From Istiophorus platypterus (taxonomy: Eukaryota; Chordata; Actinopteri; Istiophoriformes; Istiophoridae): DNA of 64,000 nt. The stretch lies in NCBI GenBank assembly GCA_016859345.1, contig CM029124.1, positions 24,201,980-24,265,979 of the forward strand, written 5' to 3'. The notes under the pieces are model-generated. The model had not been told where the DNA came from. It searched no databases and saw only the letters and a program-made list of their open reading frames with translations. This document shows positions 31,010-44,710 of the stretch, piece by piece; position 1 is the first letter of the stretch, and the number at the start of each line of letters is the position of its first letter. A program made the position numbers and the translations under genes.

Positions 31010-34000
31010 GAGCCTGGCATCTATGAACTTACAGACATTTCCAGTCTCAAATCCAGGGTGTTTTTGATTGCCCTACTTGGTTTGACCAGATACTATACCT
31101 TGCTTCAAGGAACAGACGCTAGTAATACCCATTCCATATGACCACTTAAACCCACCATAGAGTTTTCAGGAGCAAACCCTGCTTGGATCAGCTCTGGTGC
31201 CTGGATGTGTTCAGCACTGTCAGACAGTGAAGCCATGTTTGTTGGAAATGACTACAGAGGATCTCCATAGTCCTGAATGTTAAGCTGCGTGGGTCTGTTT
31301 CTGTGATTCATGTATGTATAAATGTACATAAATTCATTTGAAACAACGTTATATGATTTTTTAAAAATAAGAATGATTTGTGTAAGGACTTTATCTAGTG
31401 GCTTATGTTGCTTACAGCTACATGCAAGAATGTTGTAACTCCTCTCCATGCAGCCAAAGATCACACTCATGTTGTGTCTTTCTCCCAAACCCTACTGGCC
31501 AGCCATTTCTCCAAACAAAAAACAAGCAATACAGTTCACATTGCCTTTGAAAATTACTCTTATGGGTGTTTTCTAATGAGATACCCCTGTAAGTATCTTC
31601 CAAAAGCATAAAAATTATAGGTACAGCCCTTAAAACCAGTGAGATACATTGGCCTTAGCAGTGCTACTTTAGTTGTGTTTTGGTCTGTACTGCAGTCAGT
31701 CTTCACACAACCTGACAAACTAACCATTGTTTGAAAGCTCCAAGTTTTCTGATTCTGTCTGTGCAACGAATTTTAGGATCTTCACATCACTGCAACACCT
31801 GTTGACACTCAACTAGTTCAGACTTGTTGATATGGCCCCAAAGTCTCTTCCACAGAAAATGTACTATCACAGGCCATATATTCCTTTTTTCCCCCAAAAA
31901 ATAGGCAAGGCTTAAAACTTAAATTTCTGCTGCTTATGTGAAAACAGTAGTATAAAGCCTTTGGTGTCTCTGAGGGGGTAGGGGCACTCTAAAGTTTGGG
32001 GAACAATCATAGTCTTTGTTAAAACGAGACTAATGTTGGTAGTTTGGTAGGAAATAGAAACAAAACAGTGGTCTGTGTGTTAAAGTCACAAGGTTTTGTT
32101 TGCACAACCTTTCATTCCAAAGTTCTCAGTTTTTTTGGCACTATAACATCATGTTACATCTGCCTTGACACAGCTGCTATAGTCTGCTTGTCCATTTCAT
32201 AAACATACTTAAGATCATTTTAAGCATTTCACTACCGGCTGATACTGTCTGTATGTGTGTATGTGCGCGGCACATGGCCATATTAGATTACTTACAATGT
32301 ACATCACCTTACTTAATTGTTTGTGTGTGTGCGCGTGTGTGTGTGTACATACAGTATACAGTTACACGGAAAAATCTGAGCACCCCTGGTCAAAATTTCT
32401 ATTTCTGTGGTAGTTAAGTGACTAAAAGACGAACTAATCGTCAAAAGGCACAAAGTTCAGTATAATTCGGCCAAAAAATTTAAAACGGTAACTGGTTTTA
32501 ACGTTGTGGCTGATCGATGTATATTATGCTTTTTAAGATCAGTATGTGACTTGACAAGTTAGAAAGCCGAAGAATGCAACAGTTAAGTCCTTTTCTCATC
32601 AAAATGGTGGGAACTCTGCTGCCCAAGGAGCAGTCTGACCAGATGATGATACAGAAGAACACTAACTAGAGAAGCTAATAACAGACTTATTCCACTGACT
32701 TAGTAAATGTTATTCTACAGTAATAATAAAACAGGCCACTCTATGGAAAACACACACATACATCCATGGTTTACCTCAGCTAAGGCTGGACCTGCTCTGG
32801 CCTGGTGGCACATGGTCATGCTGAAGCTGAGATCAGTTCAATCTCAAGAGCATCACATGTATTTCATGACTTGAGCTGTTACTGTAACAGCTGTTACTGT
32901 TACAGATGGCTGTGTTTCAGCTTCATTGACATGGACCACAACACACAAACACATATAAAACTGACCTCTTTACTGGACTGTAACACAGCAGACCAACTCC
33001 CTACTAAACTCTGGCTGGTTGAATAGAGCTGCTCTCTCTCTGACAGCCTTCTCTTACTATTCCAGCAGCCAGCTGTTCTCTCCAGTTGATTCACCTGGAA
33101 GCTGGTTTAACTCATGTTGTTTATTAAAAATACTGTTAACTGTCTGGGTTGAACTTGAATTTAGCAGCTAAATGTTGGATAGGATTAATGCAGTAATATT
33201 CATTTTGTTACTGATAGTCTTTAAACATAGGAGATAGACACCTGAAACTAATGTTTATTTTCCCGTTGAAATGATAATGTCAGATGAGTGTTTAGCTTTG
33301 TCTAACTGTCGGTGTGCTTCCTGCATGTTTTCATGGTTTGTTCCAGTGATTGTAGATGAATTTCGTTTCCTTCCAAGAGCCATTAACATTTGCTGGCATT
33401 ACTGGCATTTCACAATATCAGTTAAATATGAAATGCTGCTTGTTAGTGCAACAGGTCACACAGCTAAATCAGAGAGGAGAGATTTTGGGAAAAAGGAGGA
33501 CAATGTTTTACCAACTAGGAAGACATAGTGTGGGGTTCCACAAAAGCATTTTGACCTTTGGATTGAAAGGATAATTAGTTCATTTGTCCTTGTACTTGAC
33601 GATTTATTTAGTTTTTAACTCTTGATTACTGACATTATCTGGATAAATTGACCACATGATGGAAATCTAAATGGTTGTTTACTCTCCTGAAAAATATCAA
33701 CTGTTAGGTTAGGAACATATAATCTGATGGACATTGCTGTGTATTCAAATTGAGCCCATTACTCCCCTAGGTGTCCTGGAGCACTTCCAGTGTATCAGTT
33801 CTTATTGCATTTTTTGGTGTTTCACCTCTTCATTGTGCTTTTACTATTTTATGTTTTTTTCCACATAAACTCTCTTTTACCTGATTTTTGTAATGTTTCA
33901 TCTCTACGTGAAGCATATATATATATCTAAGACAAATGAAATATATTTTGATTAAATTGTGCTGAAAATTTTAACTTAAGCTAGAGAGGCCATCTGTAAG

Positions 34001-34180
34001 GTGTGCCATAGTATGTGTGTATGCATGTCAGTGATTAGTGATTGCACAGGGACTCACACCCCTACCACTATGGCTGTGGATGATTGCTGCCTCGGGATTT
34101 GTTCCAGGTTTTGCCATGTTCTCTGCGTTCATTTTAATCTGCTGGCCTGCTTTTCACATCCATACTCTGTTAACGCCATA
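31010..34180. other. Intergenic, no gene seen
   Basis: AT-rich sequence. At 32375-32480 the words 'aaaatctgagcacccctggtc' and 'aaaattt..atttctgtggtagttaagtgac' look like the end of a Tc1/mariner-type element, but I cannot find the partner end. No exon-like frame has a family match. Confidence 0.45.
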
Positions 34181-34183
34181 TAA

Positions 34184-34184
<1 letters not shown>

Positions 34185-34270
<86 letters not shown>
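34185..34270. repeat. (CA)n microsatellite, longest in the window
   Basis: About 43 uninterrupted CA units, followed directly by the dispersed repeat at 34271-34440. Confidence 0.97.
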
Positions 34271-34274
<4 letters not shown>

Positions 34275-34440
34275 GTTTTACAATATTTTTTGGGACCAAC
34301 CATTGACAGAATGCATTCCCTCGTCCCTAACCAAAACGTTAACCATCAGGACTAAATGCCTAACCCTACCCTAACCTAAACCTGATTCTAACCTGAACCC
34401 TAAAACCAAGTCTTAACCCCAAAATAACCAATTAACTCAG
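34271..34440 (+). repeat. Dispersed fish repeat with (CCTAA)-like tail
   Basis: Starts cccttgttttac, continues gggaccaaccattgacagaatgc and attccctcgtcccta, then a degenerate array of cctaaccctacc, cctaaacctgattctaacctg and aaccctaaaaccaagtcttaacc. I recognise this order, next to a CA tract, as a common teleost interspersed repeat. It is not a telomere, because the units are irregular. Confidence 0.6.
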
Positions 34441-35344
34441 AAAATGAGAGTGCTGCACTGAGCAGACTGTGGGCACATTCAAACTCACACTTACATGTCA
34501 CATAAGCAAGAACATGTACATACATGGGAATGAATTAACTGGGATAAATGACACTCAAAAACTTAAACATGCACAGTCATATAAACAGAACATAAACATA
34601 AAATCATACATGTGCAAACTACTGTATATTATACTGCTATACCTGCACACATAAATGCATGTGCACAAAAACCCTGGTCTGTACACAATAATCAAAGAGA
34701 CATAATCCAGCATTGTATTTGAACACAGCTATTCAATATTCAATTAAAACACAGACGCGCACTCTTTAATACTCTAGAAGTCTAAAACTCAACAGGGCAG
34801 GGGTTTATCCCGATGAGTTGCTGCTGTAGGGGCCATTATAGAAAACACTGGCTGTGGCTGTTTTGGCCTGTGTCAGATGCCACCACTGTGTGTTGCCAGA
34901 GAAGTGTTTCATTCTGTAGGTAAAGTGTGGTGCACTTCACTGCAAAATGGCTAGATTGTACATGCTTATTGACCTTCAGATAAATCATAGCTGCATATCT
35001 TTATTCACTTGCTGCAGAGAGGAGAAAGATTGCATGCAGTTAATCGTCCTCAGCAGGTTTTGACTGAGCCATAAGATTAAATGAACTAAAAATGAAAGAC
35101 ACCCAACTGTGCAGTAAAATAAACTGAAATGTCAAGATCGGAGCTCTAATGCTGGCAGTTTTGTCCTGAAAAAGGACACAAATGATTCTCAACTCTCAAT
35201 GGAAGAGACTTCATTGGAAGAGGGAGGGTGAAGAATAAGTCCTAAGAGCTGAGAGATGAGAACTAAGAGTTTAAGGATCCCGAATAACAACTCCAGGGTG
35301 TAGGAAGTATATGTGTGGATGGAAGGCCGAAATGAGGAGAAAAC

Positions 35345-35386
35345 ACCACACACACACACCACACCACACACACACACACACACACA

Positions 35387-35447
<61 letters not shown>
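35345..35447. repeat. (CA)n with CCA interruptions
   Basis: About 100 bp of CA repeat broken by several acc units at about 35360-35395, then pure CA. Confidence 0.95.
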
Positions 35448-35450
<3 letters not shown>

Positions 35451-35459
35451 ACATACAAA

Positions 35460-38400
35460 CAAACAATCAAGTAAGTTGATATATATTGTAAGAGTAACCT
35501 AATATGGACATTAAACAGACAGGACAACATCAGGTGACTACAGTCTTCACGTTATTAAGAGAGCAACCACCAAATGGGCTTGATGTTGAATGGAGCAGCA
35601 TGTGTGACATCTTTTGCCAAATGCTGCATATTTTTGAGCTTCAAATCTCTAAAAATGCTAAAATAAAAAAAAAAAAAAAAAAAAACTTGAGAAAAAAATC
35701 AAATACAACCTTCCTAATACCTGAACTGTGTCATATGAAGGGGTCACAAAAAGCGAGTCAAAAAAACATGACTCAGTGCAGCCTTTTGCTGTTTACAATA
35801 ATCAGAAAGCAGCTGGTCTGTGTCACCTGTGAGTAAACAATCAGAGGTACTGAGACAGAAAGTGAGAGCAGAATCAAGAGGCAGGTTAGGGTTAAGTGGA
35901 CTGAGTGAGAGACAGAGAGGGAGGGAGAGATCAGGAAGTGAACAGGAGGGGAAGTAAATTGAAAAAGCAGAGTAATACAGGGTCTTGTAGGGATTTTTTT
36001 CAAAAAGGAAAAGAAAAAAGTAGGGCTGGTGGAAAAGGGAGACTCGGCATCGTGTTCAGAGCTGTTGTGTTTCTTTTGGTTCCCCTCTTCAAAGGGACAC
36101 CAGCCCTGATGACTTTACCATACGCTGCTCTGGGGGTTAGAGCTGGAGCACAGCTCAGCACAGAACCTGCAGGACTGGAGCGACAGGACGGGGCTTCACG
36201 GGCAGCTCCAGTATGGCACTCCAGGTGAACCTGCAGACAAGCAGCCCACTGACGGGCTGCCTGCTGATGACAGAGAGCAACTGCCACTGAACCGAATCCG
36301 TGTTTGAAAATGAGTCGAGTGAAGAGGTGACAAGGTGTGATACAATAGACTTTGAAAATCTGCATCTTTAGTGCTTAGTGATAACTTGAAATTGACAGTT
36401 CAGACTGGTTAAATGGCAGTGGAGCATAACACCCCCCAACACAATTTGCACACTGTTTAGAGTCTTTTAAGCTGCAAACATTATTTTGACAAGTTGTATT
36501 GCTCTAGTAATGTCGGTAAATACATCTTCAGCTTAATTTTGTGTATGATTAAACTCAGATTTTTGAAAAATTCAAGTAGTAGGGGAATTAATGAAATTGG
36601 CTTGATAACTTTTTACATTTTATTTTTTTATGTGCACAAATCTCTCAATAGTTGATAAAACAAAAATGACGTTCAAAGAAATATGCATTTTAGTCGACAG
36701 GGAGACTGCTACAGGGTATACAGATAATGCAGATTTCATGTTTTAGAAATTAATAATGTGTGTATGTTGCAGGCATACTCATGTAATTTCATATGAAGCC
36801 TAGTATTAGCATCTCTAGGAAGTTCCATTGTATGTTGTTTGGCTATGGCTGTTATCTTCATGGAGACTCAGGTTTTATGATGATCACAGTTGTTTAAGTT
36901 TTATTTAGATGTGTTCCTAAAGCTGCATTACTGCCCTTAGAAATGACTTGTTCTTTTATACCATGCCAGCATTTAATTCTCTGAGAGGTGTCCTAATGAA
37001 TGAGCAAGCATTCTGTAATAGAAATTTTCATACTGTTTGAAATACTGACTGTCTTCTGTGAAAATACATTTATTATGTTTTTTGTAAAATTTATGTAAAA
37101 GGTCTTTAGTGTAAAAAAAAAAAAAAAATCTGCAGGACCTATAGAAGATTGGTGACCTCTGAAAGTTAGTATTTAAGCACTTGCTTGGAACACTGTTATT
37201 GTAGTTTTGTAGAGTTTACAACATTTTATAGATCTGACATGTTTGGCACTGTGCCTTTACATATGTAAAGGCCTGTAACTTTTCTGTGTTGGTGTAATTG
37301 AGTACACTTTCTACTTAATTCCCAGGGCATTATGGCCAATTTTTTTATTTATAATCTCTGTGGGTTTTTTTCAAAATGTAAATATTATGTGGTCGAATAC
37401 ACTTGCAGTTCAAAACGAAACAAATTAATTGCATAACATTTCTGTTGAATGATAATGTTAATGTCTTAAAAGATACTGAAAAAAGCTGAAAATTACTGCA
37501 TTAAAAGTCAAGCAGCTTAATTTTATAAATGGCTATCATCTTAAAGACTTTTGTTCATAGTTATGGTAATTAAGTATTTCAAAAAACTCAAACTAGATAG
37601 AACAACTTAATATTTATCAGTAATCACCTTAAAATTGGGTTTATGTTACCAATTATTAAATAAGTGGTAGAGGAAAAGCTTGTTCTTCTAATTTATTGTA
37701 GTTTGTTAGTTCAACATAATCCACACTCACCAGCTTGCTGTCTTCTTCTTCCCTGCCTATACTGGCATATTGCTGCATATCAATATGACTTGTTTTGCAA
37801 GAACTAAATGGAAAATGGTGATGAAATAAAAGACAATGAGATGATGATGATGATGAGGATGATGATGATGGTGATGATGATGCTGTATCCTGCACAGCCT
37901 TGACCTTTGAGCCCCTCTTGGTGGTGTGACCCTTGGGAAATTGAGGTGTAATTTTGGTGCTAAAACCATCAGAAGGTTCTCTCTGCCTCCATTATAGTAA
38001 AAGCATACAGTATTTTCAGTCATCTCCCTCTCGCCTTTCATGCCCTATTCGGTCGCCAGTCTCTATTTAGGCAGAGCCAGAGCCACAGTGGAATGCTCTG
38101 TGGTGGGACTGATGCCTGAGGGGTGTGGGAAGTTCACAGGATGGGAGGGAGACAGTTTAGCGGGGGAAGACAAGGCTGTCAATCAGATGCATTATCTCCG
38201 CTCCTCCCTGTTGGCGGGCCTATCACCCCTGAGTGGTGACAGAGGAGGTCGCTCATATCTGAGAAAGACTGATAACCCTGAAGACCCACACAGCAGAGAC
38301 CTTCAATGTCCAGCTAGATGGACTGACAGCATATCCACTCCTCCACACACACCCTCTCATCTTTCTCTTCTTCTCAGTGTGGGAGGGCTAAAACTGAACA

Positions 38401-39480
38401 GTAGTCTGTCTTATGTACCAACTATGTTGTTTTAAAAGGGCCATGCAGATATTTCGTATTTTGAAGGGGCTGAGACTCCAATAACTCTGTGCTTAATGCA
38501 CAGTTATGGTAAGCAGAAGATTCAACACCAGACACAAGGTCTACATCCACCACATTGACTTCCATACCTAACATTGTGGTCTCATTGAGAAAAAGGTACA
38601 GTATGTTAATCCAGCATGGACCAAATGATTAATTACATTATGTCTACTAAATGTTATCATGCTAGCTTGGTCATTGTGAGAAAACTAGTATGCTAACATT
38701 AGTGTTTAACTCTACTGTGCTTTAGTCCAGCCTCACAGATATACTAGTATGACTGTGAAGTAAACACACCCTAGTTCTATCATAGCGGATGTACAGAGAT
38801 GAAGCTGGTAATGATTATCCTATTAAATAATGGGCAGAGATGAGTCAAATAAGGAGAGTAGAGTAAGTGGGACTGAGTCTGTCTTCACTCAGCCAACTGT
38901 GTTCTAATTTGGACAATGAACTCTTTTCACCTCTGCATGTGTAGGACCCTCTGCATCTGTCTGTGCTTATCAGAAGACTGAAATAGTTACCAGGGTTAAC
39001 AAGGAGCTCAGTCTGACACCTGGCCTGTCTGACCTCATAGCCACTGCACCGAGAGGCTGTGTACTGGATGTTCTTGGAAAATTTATTCTTTTATTGGACA
39101 TGTGATATTGGTCAGTCACTGTCATTCACCTCTGACTTGATTGACCCTGGACTTTAAAACAAAAATAGTAGCTGCTTTGATGTGAAAAATGACTTCTTAA
39201 CACTTAAAAGTTACATCTCCATAATTCTTAAAACATAGAGTGGACATTCAGTGCATGCACATTCTTTTATTTGTTTGACCTTAAGCATTAAATGAAGCCC
39301 CATTCCATCATGTAACATTCACGTGGAGATTTTTACCAAAGCAAACCAAAAATCATACACTGCCAATTATGACTATGTGAAAAATGACTCTATCTTCATT
39401 CTTGATTACATGATAGTATTTTATCTTTATTTTTGGTTACTGGATCTTACACATGTTGACTTGACAGTGTAAGATAAAGT
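35460..39480. other. Intergenic, no gene seen
   Basis: Includes A-runs at 35658-35685 and about 37115, and a (GAT)n-like tract at 37835-37886. Stretch 36360-37640 is very AT-rich and unique-looking, like a long UTR or non-coding transcript, but I cannot support either. Stretch 38040-38330 is GC-richer and repeat-free, with tgtcaatcagatgcatt (PBX/MEIS-like), and could be regulatory. Confidence 0.45.
37835..37886. repeat. (GAT)n microsatellite
   Basis: gatgatgatgatgatgagg followed by further gatgatgatggtgatg units. Confidence 0.9.
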
Positions 39481-39485
39481 GAAGC

Positions 39486-40128
39486 CTAATGTGGGAAAGT
39501 AATTAAGTATATTTACTCAATTATATTACAGTATATTTATTCAATACTGTACTTTCACTTTTACTTGAGTATTCTCTTTTTCATGTAACTTTGTACTTTC
39601 ATTGACCTACATTTCAGCGGAAAATGTAACATTCATTTATGCTCTAGATATCAGTTACTTTTCAAATTAGCATTTTACCTACATGACAGCTGTGTCTCCT
39701 CATTATTATTTCAGTAATTAAAATTCCAAAAACACTTTGACATTTGAAGGTGTCACTTTGGGCCCTGGGTAATTGTGATGTGCATGTCTTAAATTTTCAA
39801 GATCTATATTTAAGATCTATATTTGATATAGATATAGATATAGAACCCCACTGCAATATTAAAATGCTGTTTACATGTTTACACATCAATGCATCAATAA
39901 TAACAATAATAACAATCTATTGATATAATCACAGTGACAGGAGTCATTCTTTTGTAAATCATTGCTTCTCTTTTGATACCTTTTGTAAGTTTTCCTATTT
40001 CTACTTAAAAACCTTTTCTGCAGCAAAATTTTCAGATTAGGATTTTTACTTACAATGTAGTATTTTTTACAGTGTGATATTAGTACTTTCCTTAAATGAA
40101 GGATTCAAATACTTCCTCCACCACTGAA
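39486..40128 (-). mobile_element. Non-autonomous DNA transposon, hAT-like (probable)
   Basis: The minus strand opens cagtggtggaggaagtatttg...cctt and contains aaaaatactacattgtaagtaaaaatcct; the far end reads gggaaagtaattaagtatatttactcaa. I recognise this arrangement ('agtggtggaagaagtattcagatcc' ... 'agtaactaagtacatttactcaag') as a widespread fish element without coding capacity. The superfamily assignment is from memory and uncertain. Confidence 0.6.
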
Positions 40129-40474
40129 CTTTACAGTACTGACAATCATACCTACATTTGTTTGTTGATTTGTTGCAGGAAATAAGTAGCAGTTCCTCAA
40201 TCCTTTATGATCAGAATGAACAGATAAGTGTGTGCATTCATGTGTGTATGTGTATGTCTGTGTGCATGTGTTTGTGTGTGTGTGTGTGATTGTGTGTGTT
40301 TTGGGGGTGGGAGCGGGCTGTACCAGTTGATACATCTGATGTGAGACGAGCTGGCTCTCTGACAGGAGCTGTCACTGGAATAGCAGGGGGGTCCTTATCA
40401 ATCACCCCCCCTCCCAGCTGCCAATCAAATGCCCTCACCATGGCAACCAGGCCTCTGTTATCTACACAGCTATC

Positions 40475-40476
<2 letters not shown>

Positions 40477-40532
<56 letters not shown>
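40477..40532. repeat. (CT)n microsatellite
   Basis: About 27 CT units. The plus-strand open frame that runs through it as Leu-Ser repeats is an artefact. Confidence 0.95.
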
Positions 40533-40533
<1 letters not shown>

Positions 40534-40599
40534 TGAGTTTGAGTTTGGTGCTGATTGGGACAAAATATCTGACTCAGAGATCAAATGCACTAACATGGG

Positions 40600-42890
40600 T
40601 AGAAAAGCTTCAGAGACTAAATGTAGAAAATTATGGGATGGTCATAACAAATGTGTCTTCATGTTTTAATCTGCATGGCTTTTCTTCGTCCAATATGTGT
40701 CTGTATTTGACAAACCCATATTGCAATAATTTGTTGCCTACATTGGTATATTCAAATCCTGTTTTTGAACACTACAAAATACAAAAAAAGCATTGAGATA
40801 TGACTGAAAATTTAAGGAAAAATAGCTTGTAAGTAGTCAAGGCTGTCAAGGTTGATGCTGTCACCGATGCAGCATGATACAGCAAATTATGTGGATTGTG
40901 TATATCTGGTTTCTGTCCTTTTTTAAAGTTGTTGTGCTTCCTCTGATGAATCAGTTCAAGACTAAATGCATTTAGGTCACTGGAAGATTTTGATAAAGTC
41001 AGCCCCATGACTTGAAGGTCCCCTCATCTAGTGTAGGGTAAGAATGATCAGATACACCTTAAAGCCTGCAAACTACCATGTAAGTGAGCGTAGAAGCCTG
41101 TGTTACCTTAAACTCACAAGCACATCTGAAGAGTGGCAGCAAGTGTGTTTCCATCCACCTGTTGTAATGTACATTTTTATTTTGTACATGAGCAGGCCTC
41201 AGTGGAAATTTTAAAAAATATATACCACAGAGGTTTTTCTGCTTGACAGCACTATAAAATTTGGGTGTAACCATAAAACAAAATGTGACAAAGTTCAATG
41301 GAAAAAGACTTAGTGAATAAATGGCGATTATATGAAGTATATGACCTCAACATAATTTGTCATTTCCAGTAAAGAGATGAAAACATGAGATCTGTGTGGA
41401 GACTGGCCCCTTCCACATATTAATACATGAAACCAAAAGAAATGTCAGATTTCCATCATGTTCTTCATATATTTTTCCATTGTTTAAACTTTGACTACAA
41501 CTTTTTTAATGACCTCATCTTGTTGTGTCCTCCTCAGCTGCAGTGGTTTATGTCACCAACTGGAGAGTTTTCTCTAACAACTGTCTATCTCCATCAAACA
41601 GTCAGCTCATAATCACACAGCTGGAGTGGTTACAACTTTGTCACCTAGAAACGATGTTAACATACAACTAAACTATTTTCCTAGTCACATTGTCGTAGCT
41701 ACATAATCTGTCTGGATTATGTTGAAAACCTTTTTTGAATGAATGAATGAAGCGCTCCATTTATCAATGGCAGCAGTGTTATCAGGAGGTGGCTGGGGTG
41801 AATTGTGGATGTAAAAACACACAACAGTCACACCAGAACCCTGGGTTCACAATCCAGAGTTTAGGCAACAAAAGCACTTTGGTTAAGGTTCAGGAAAGAT
41901 GGTGGTTATGGTTAAATATAAATAAACGTGCTCTGAAGTCTATATTAAACCAGACCAGGATCTTTCCAAGCCTTCACCTAGAGAGTTTAAAAATAACCAT
42001 TAAAAAGTTTAATAACGGCATGTTCACTACAACTGGATGCTGTGCTGCAAGATCTAACATTTTGGTAGAAAAAAAAACAATGTCTTTGAATATTTTACTG
42101 ATACAGTCATTATCAACATATTTACGACTTGCCAAATGCAAATAACTAAGAACATATCCTCACTGCAGATTAGTTTCATATGAATGCAGTTTCTTGGAGA
42201 GAGGGCTGAATTGATAGAAACAAACATTCATTAACATTTTAAATTCAATGTTTTTTCTGAAAATTTGGTTAAAATGAGATTTAAAAAAAATTGGGGTTGA
42301 CCAGCCTGACTATATAGTCTCTGGGGCCTCTAGGTGTTTTAAATTCACAGGGACTGAAAAATTACTGAGTATATACGAGCATGCCCCAATTTTACAAAAC
42401 ATCGGTGCTCAAAACTGTTACATGCATAAATCAGTTTTTCTGCTGGGTCTTTATCAGTTGCTGGTGAAATGCTCAACTCTCAACAGCTTCATATGACAAA
42501 ACCTAAAAAGCTGATAATTCATTTTAAAGACTCATCATTCACTGCATGGAGAGTTTTAATGACCCACTAGATTCTAAATGACTCATTAGATCAAGATTCA
42601 TTTCCACACTGCCAAAAATAAATCTGGAGGAATTAACATGGAACTGAAAAGTTATGAATCATGGTCCGAAACATTATTTGCAGCATGAATCCACAAATAT
42701 CAGAACCAAAAACTGACTGCATCTGCTTTACCAACAAATGAATGACAGAAGGATAGACAAAAAGGTAAGGAAATATGGTCTCCTGTTTCTCTCTATTCTC
42801 ATTCTTTTCTGTCATGAACACACAAATTCACACACACTCACACACTGCACCACAGTCACAGAGGGAGCAAGGCAACCTGTGGCCTTTGTT
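40600..42890. other. Intergenic, no gene seen
   Basis: AT-rich. The fragment 41870-41930 (ggttaaggttcaggaaagatggtggtt) belongs to the 'aacc' repeat family. The 132-codon frame at 41747-42145 crosses that fragment and has no family resemblance. Confidence 0.45.
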
Positions 42891-42992
42891 TAACAGCAGC
42901 AGAATGAATATGTAAAGAAGAGCTCATAAATAGAGAGCTGAAAAACCCCCAGCTGGGGCTGCTCTGGGCCAGCCTCCAGCCACACACAAACA

Positions 42993-43002
42993 CAACTCAC
43001 AA

Positions 43003-43033
<31 letters not shown>

Positions 43034-43075
43034 GATGCACACGCTCACGCTCACACACGCACACACACACACACT
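42993..43075. repeat. Interrupted (CA)n microsatellite
   Basis: CA units with interruptions (gatgcacacgctcacgctcac). Confidence 0.9.
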
Positions 43076-44439
43076 GGTCCTTTCAGGCAAAGACAAGCAG
43101 CACTCAATCAAAGGTCTGTAAGGGAAATAGTTGTTAACAGATCAATCACCTGTAGAATGAGACCAACAGAAGAACAATCAATCTATGGCTGAAGCTTTAT
43201 GCTAATGAGAGTAGTTACTGCATCATTGCAAACACACACACACACACACATACATGCATATGCAACCACACAAACACACAATTCAGCCTCTAGTGCTGGG
43301 ATGTGTTTTGAGAAAAAATGGGAAAGAGATTTGGAATAATCACACTTGGTAAAACTGTCTAAGATTAGAACATCTATCATAATCTGCTGTTTATTGAGAA
43401 TGGAATCGGTATTCTACCTTTCTTCACCACAGTTGACTAATAGCACATTTTAGGGAACATATTGGGCAATGTGCAAAAACCACTTGTATGTACATTTTTG
43501 TACTGAACGCAGCACAGACAAGTGATTTAAGAACTTTTCTAATACTTACATGAAACCATTTAAATTTTATAACCCTGTTTTTGTGTGACAACAATTTGCT
43601 TCTGCATTAGTGTCTCCGGGTGGTTTTAGTATAGGGATATGTCCACAGTGAAACACCTGAACTGCATAAAACAGTTAATCTCTTTTTCCTAATCCTCTCT
43701 TCAGTTAACAAACAACAACATCTGGTTAGGAGTGAGACAGATAGTCAGCTGATAACATCTGTATTTCATGGTTGGACTGTCGTCTGACAAAACCAGTATA
43801 AATCCAAATTATTGACAATAGCTCTGCTGTGTATTCAGGTATACTGATGTTTACAATGAGTGATCTACAACAGAAAGTTGTTTTCTTAACTTTGCTGTCA
43901 CACAGTCGACTGACTGAATAGCCAGAGACAGTTACCCCATGCGCTGAGTCCCCTCTTGCTCTCTAAGATCACCCTTCCTCTCCTTTAAAGCAGCTGAATT
44001 TACTATATAGTTGTTAAAATGTACATATTTCTCTGTTGTTGCTGTCAAACAACTGGACAAGGATCAAGCGGTGAAGTAACCATGGCTCATATACAATACA
44101 TGTTCACCAGCAATCATCCCCAAGCTGCTGCACTGCAGTGATAAAATGATTATTTTCAAACATTATGTCATTGTCTGATACAATCAGCATGAGTCACCAC
44201 TTTGCTTTTTGTTGGCATCCAAGGTCATTTTAAATCATCCCCCTGTCAGCCAAAATTTCTGACAGCTGTACTATGATTATTCTTGGTCCGCTTACACCAC
44301 TATACTGACTGCTAAATTTGTTTGCAGATTTCTGGCAACAAACTTGAAGCTCTGTAGTGTGAAATTCTGATTTTTACTATTTGTTCAAATTTTTTTCATG
44401 AAACCCACGAAAAGAGCAGAACAGGTTGTCTTGTATGGT

Positions 44440-44710
44440 AATTAAAGGGGTGTCATTTATGCTAATGATCAAACATTCACCTTTTCATGAACAGGTGATA
44501 TTAATCAGGCTGAAATGAGCCATTTACAGCAAATTTATGCAGATAAAAGAGTTTGACAAATCTGATTTAGAACAATCATTCGTACAAACCTCACAGAGGA
44601 CAGTCAGAGAGATTTAGGATAAGAATATGAAAATGTTTTTGCATGAGATCAGATGTCTGCTGTCAAATCCATAAGATATGCAGATAAAGTTCCATGTGTT
44701 TTTTAAGGAA
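44440..44710. promoter_or_regulatory. Candidate enhancer with POU/octamer-like motifs
   Basis: Repeat-free stretch with ttatgctaat at 44457-44466 (octamer-like), caggtgatattaatcagg at about 44492-44509, and the word atgcagataaa twice (44537-44547 and 44678-44688). The motif density suggests a conserved element about 19 kb upstream of fgf8. This is inference from motifs. Confidence 0.3.

Noticed and set aside
34330..34430. Interstitial telomere repeat
   Set aside because: The ccctaa-like units are irregular and follow the order of a common fish dispersed repeat.
40290..40796. 168-codon plus-strand frame
   Set aside because: Its centre is a (Leu-Ser)n run from (CT)n; flanks have no family signal.
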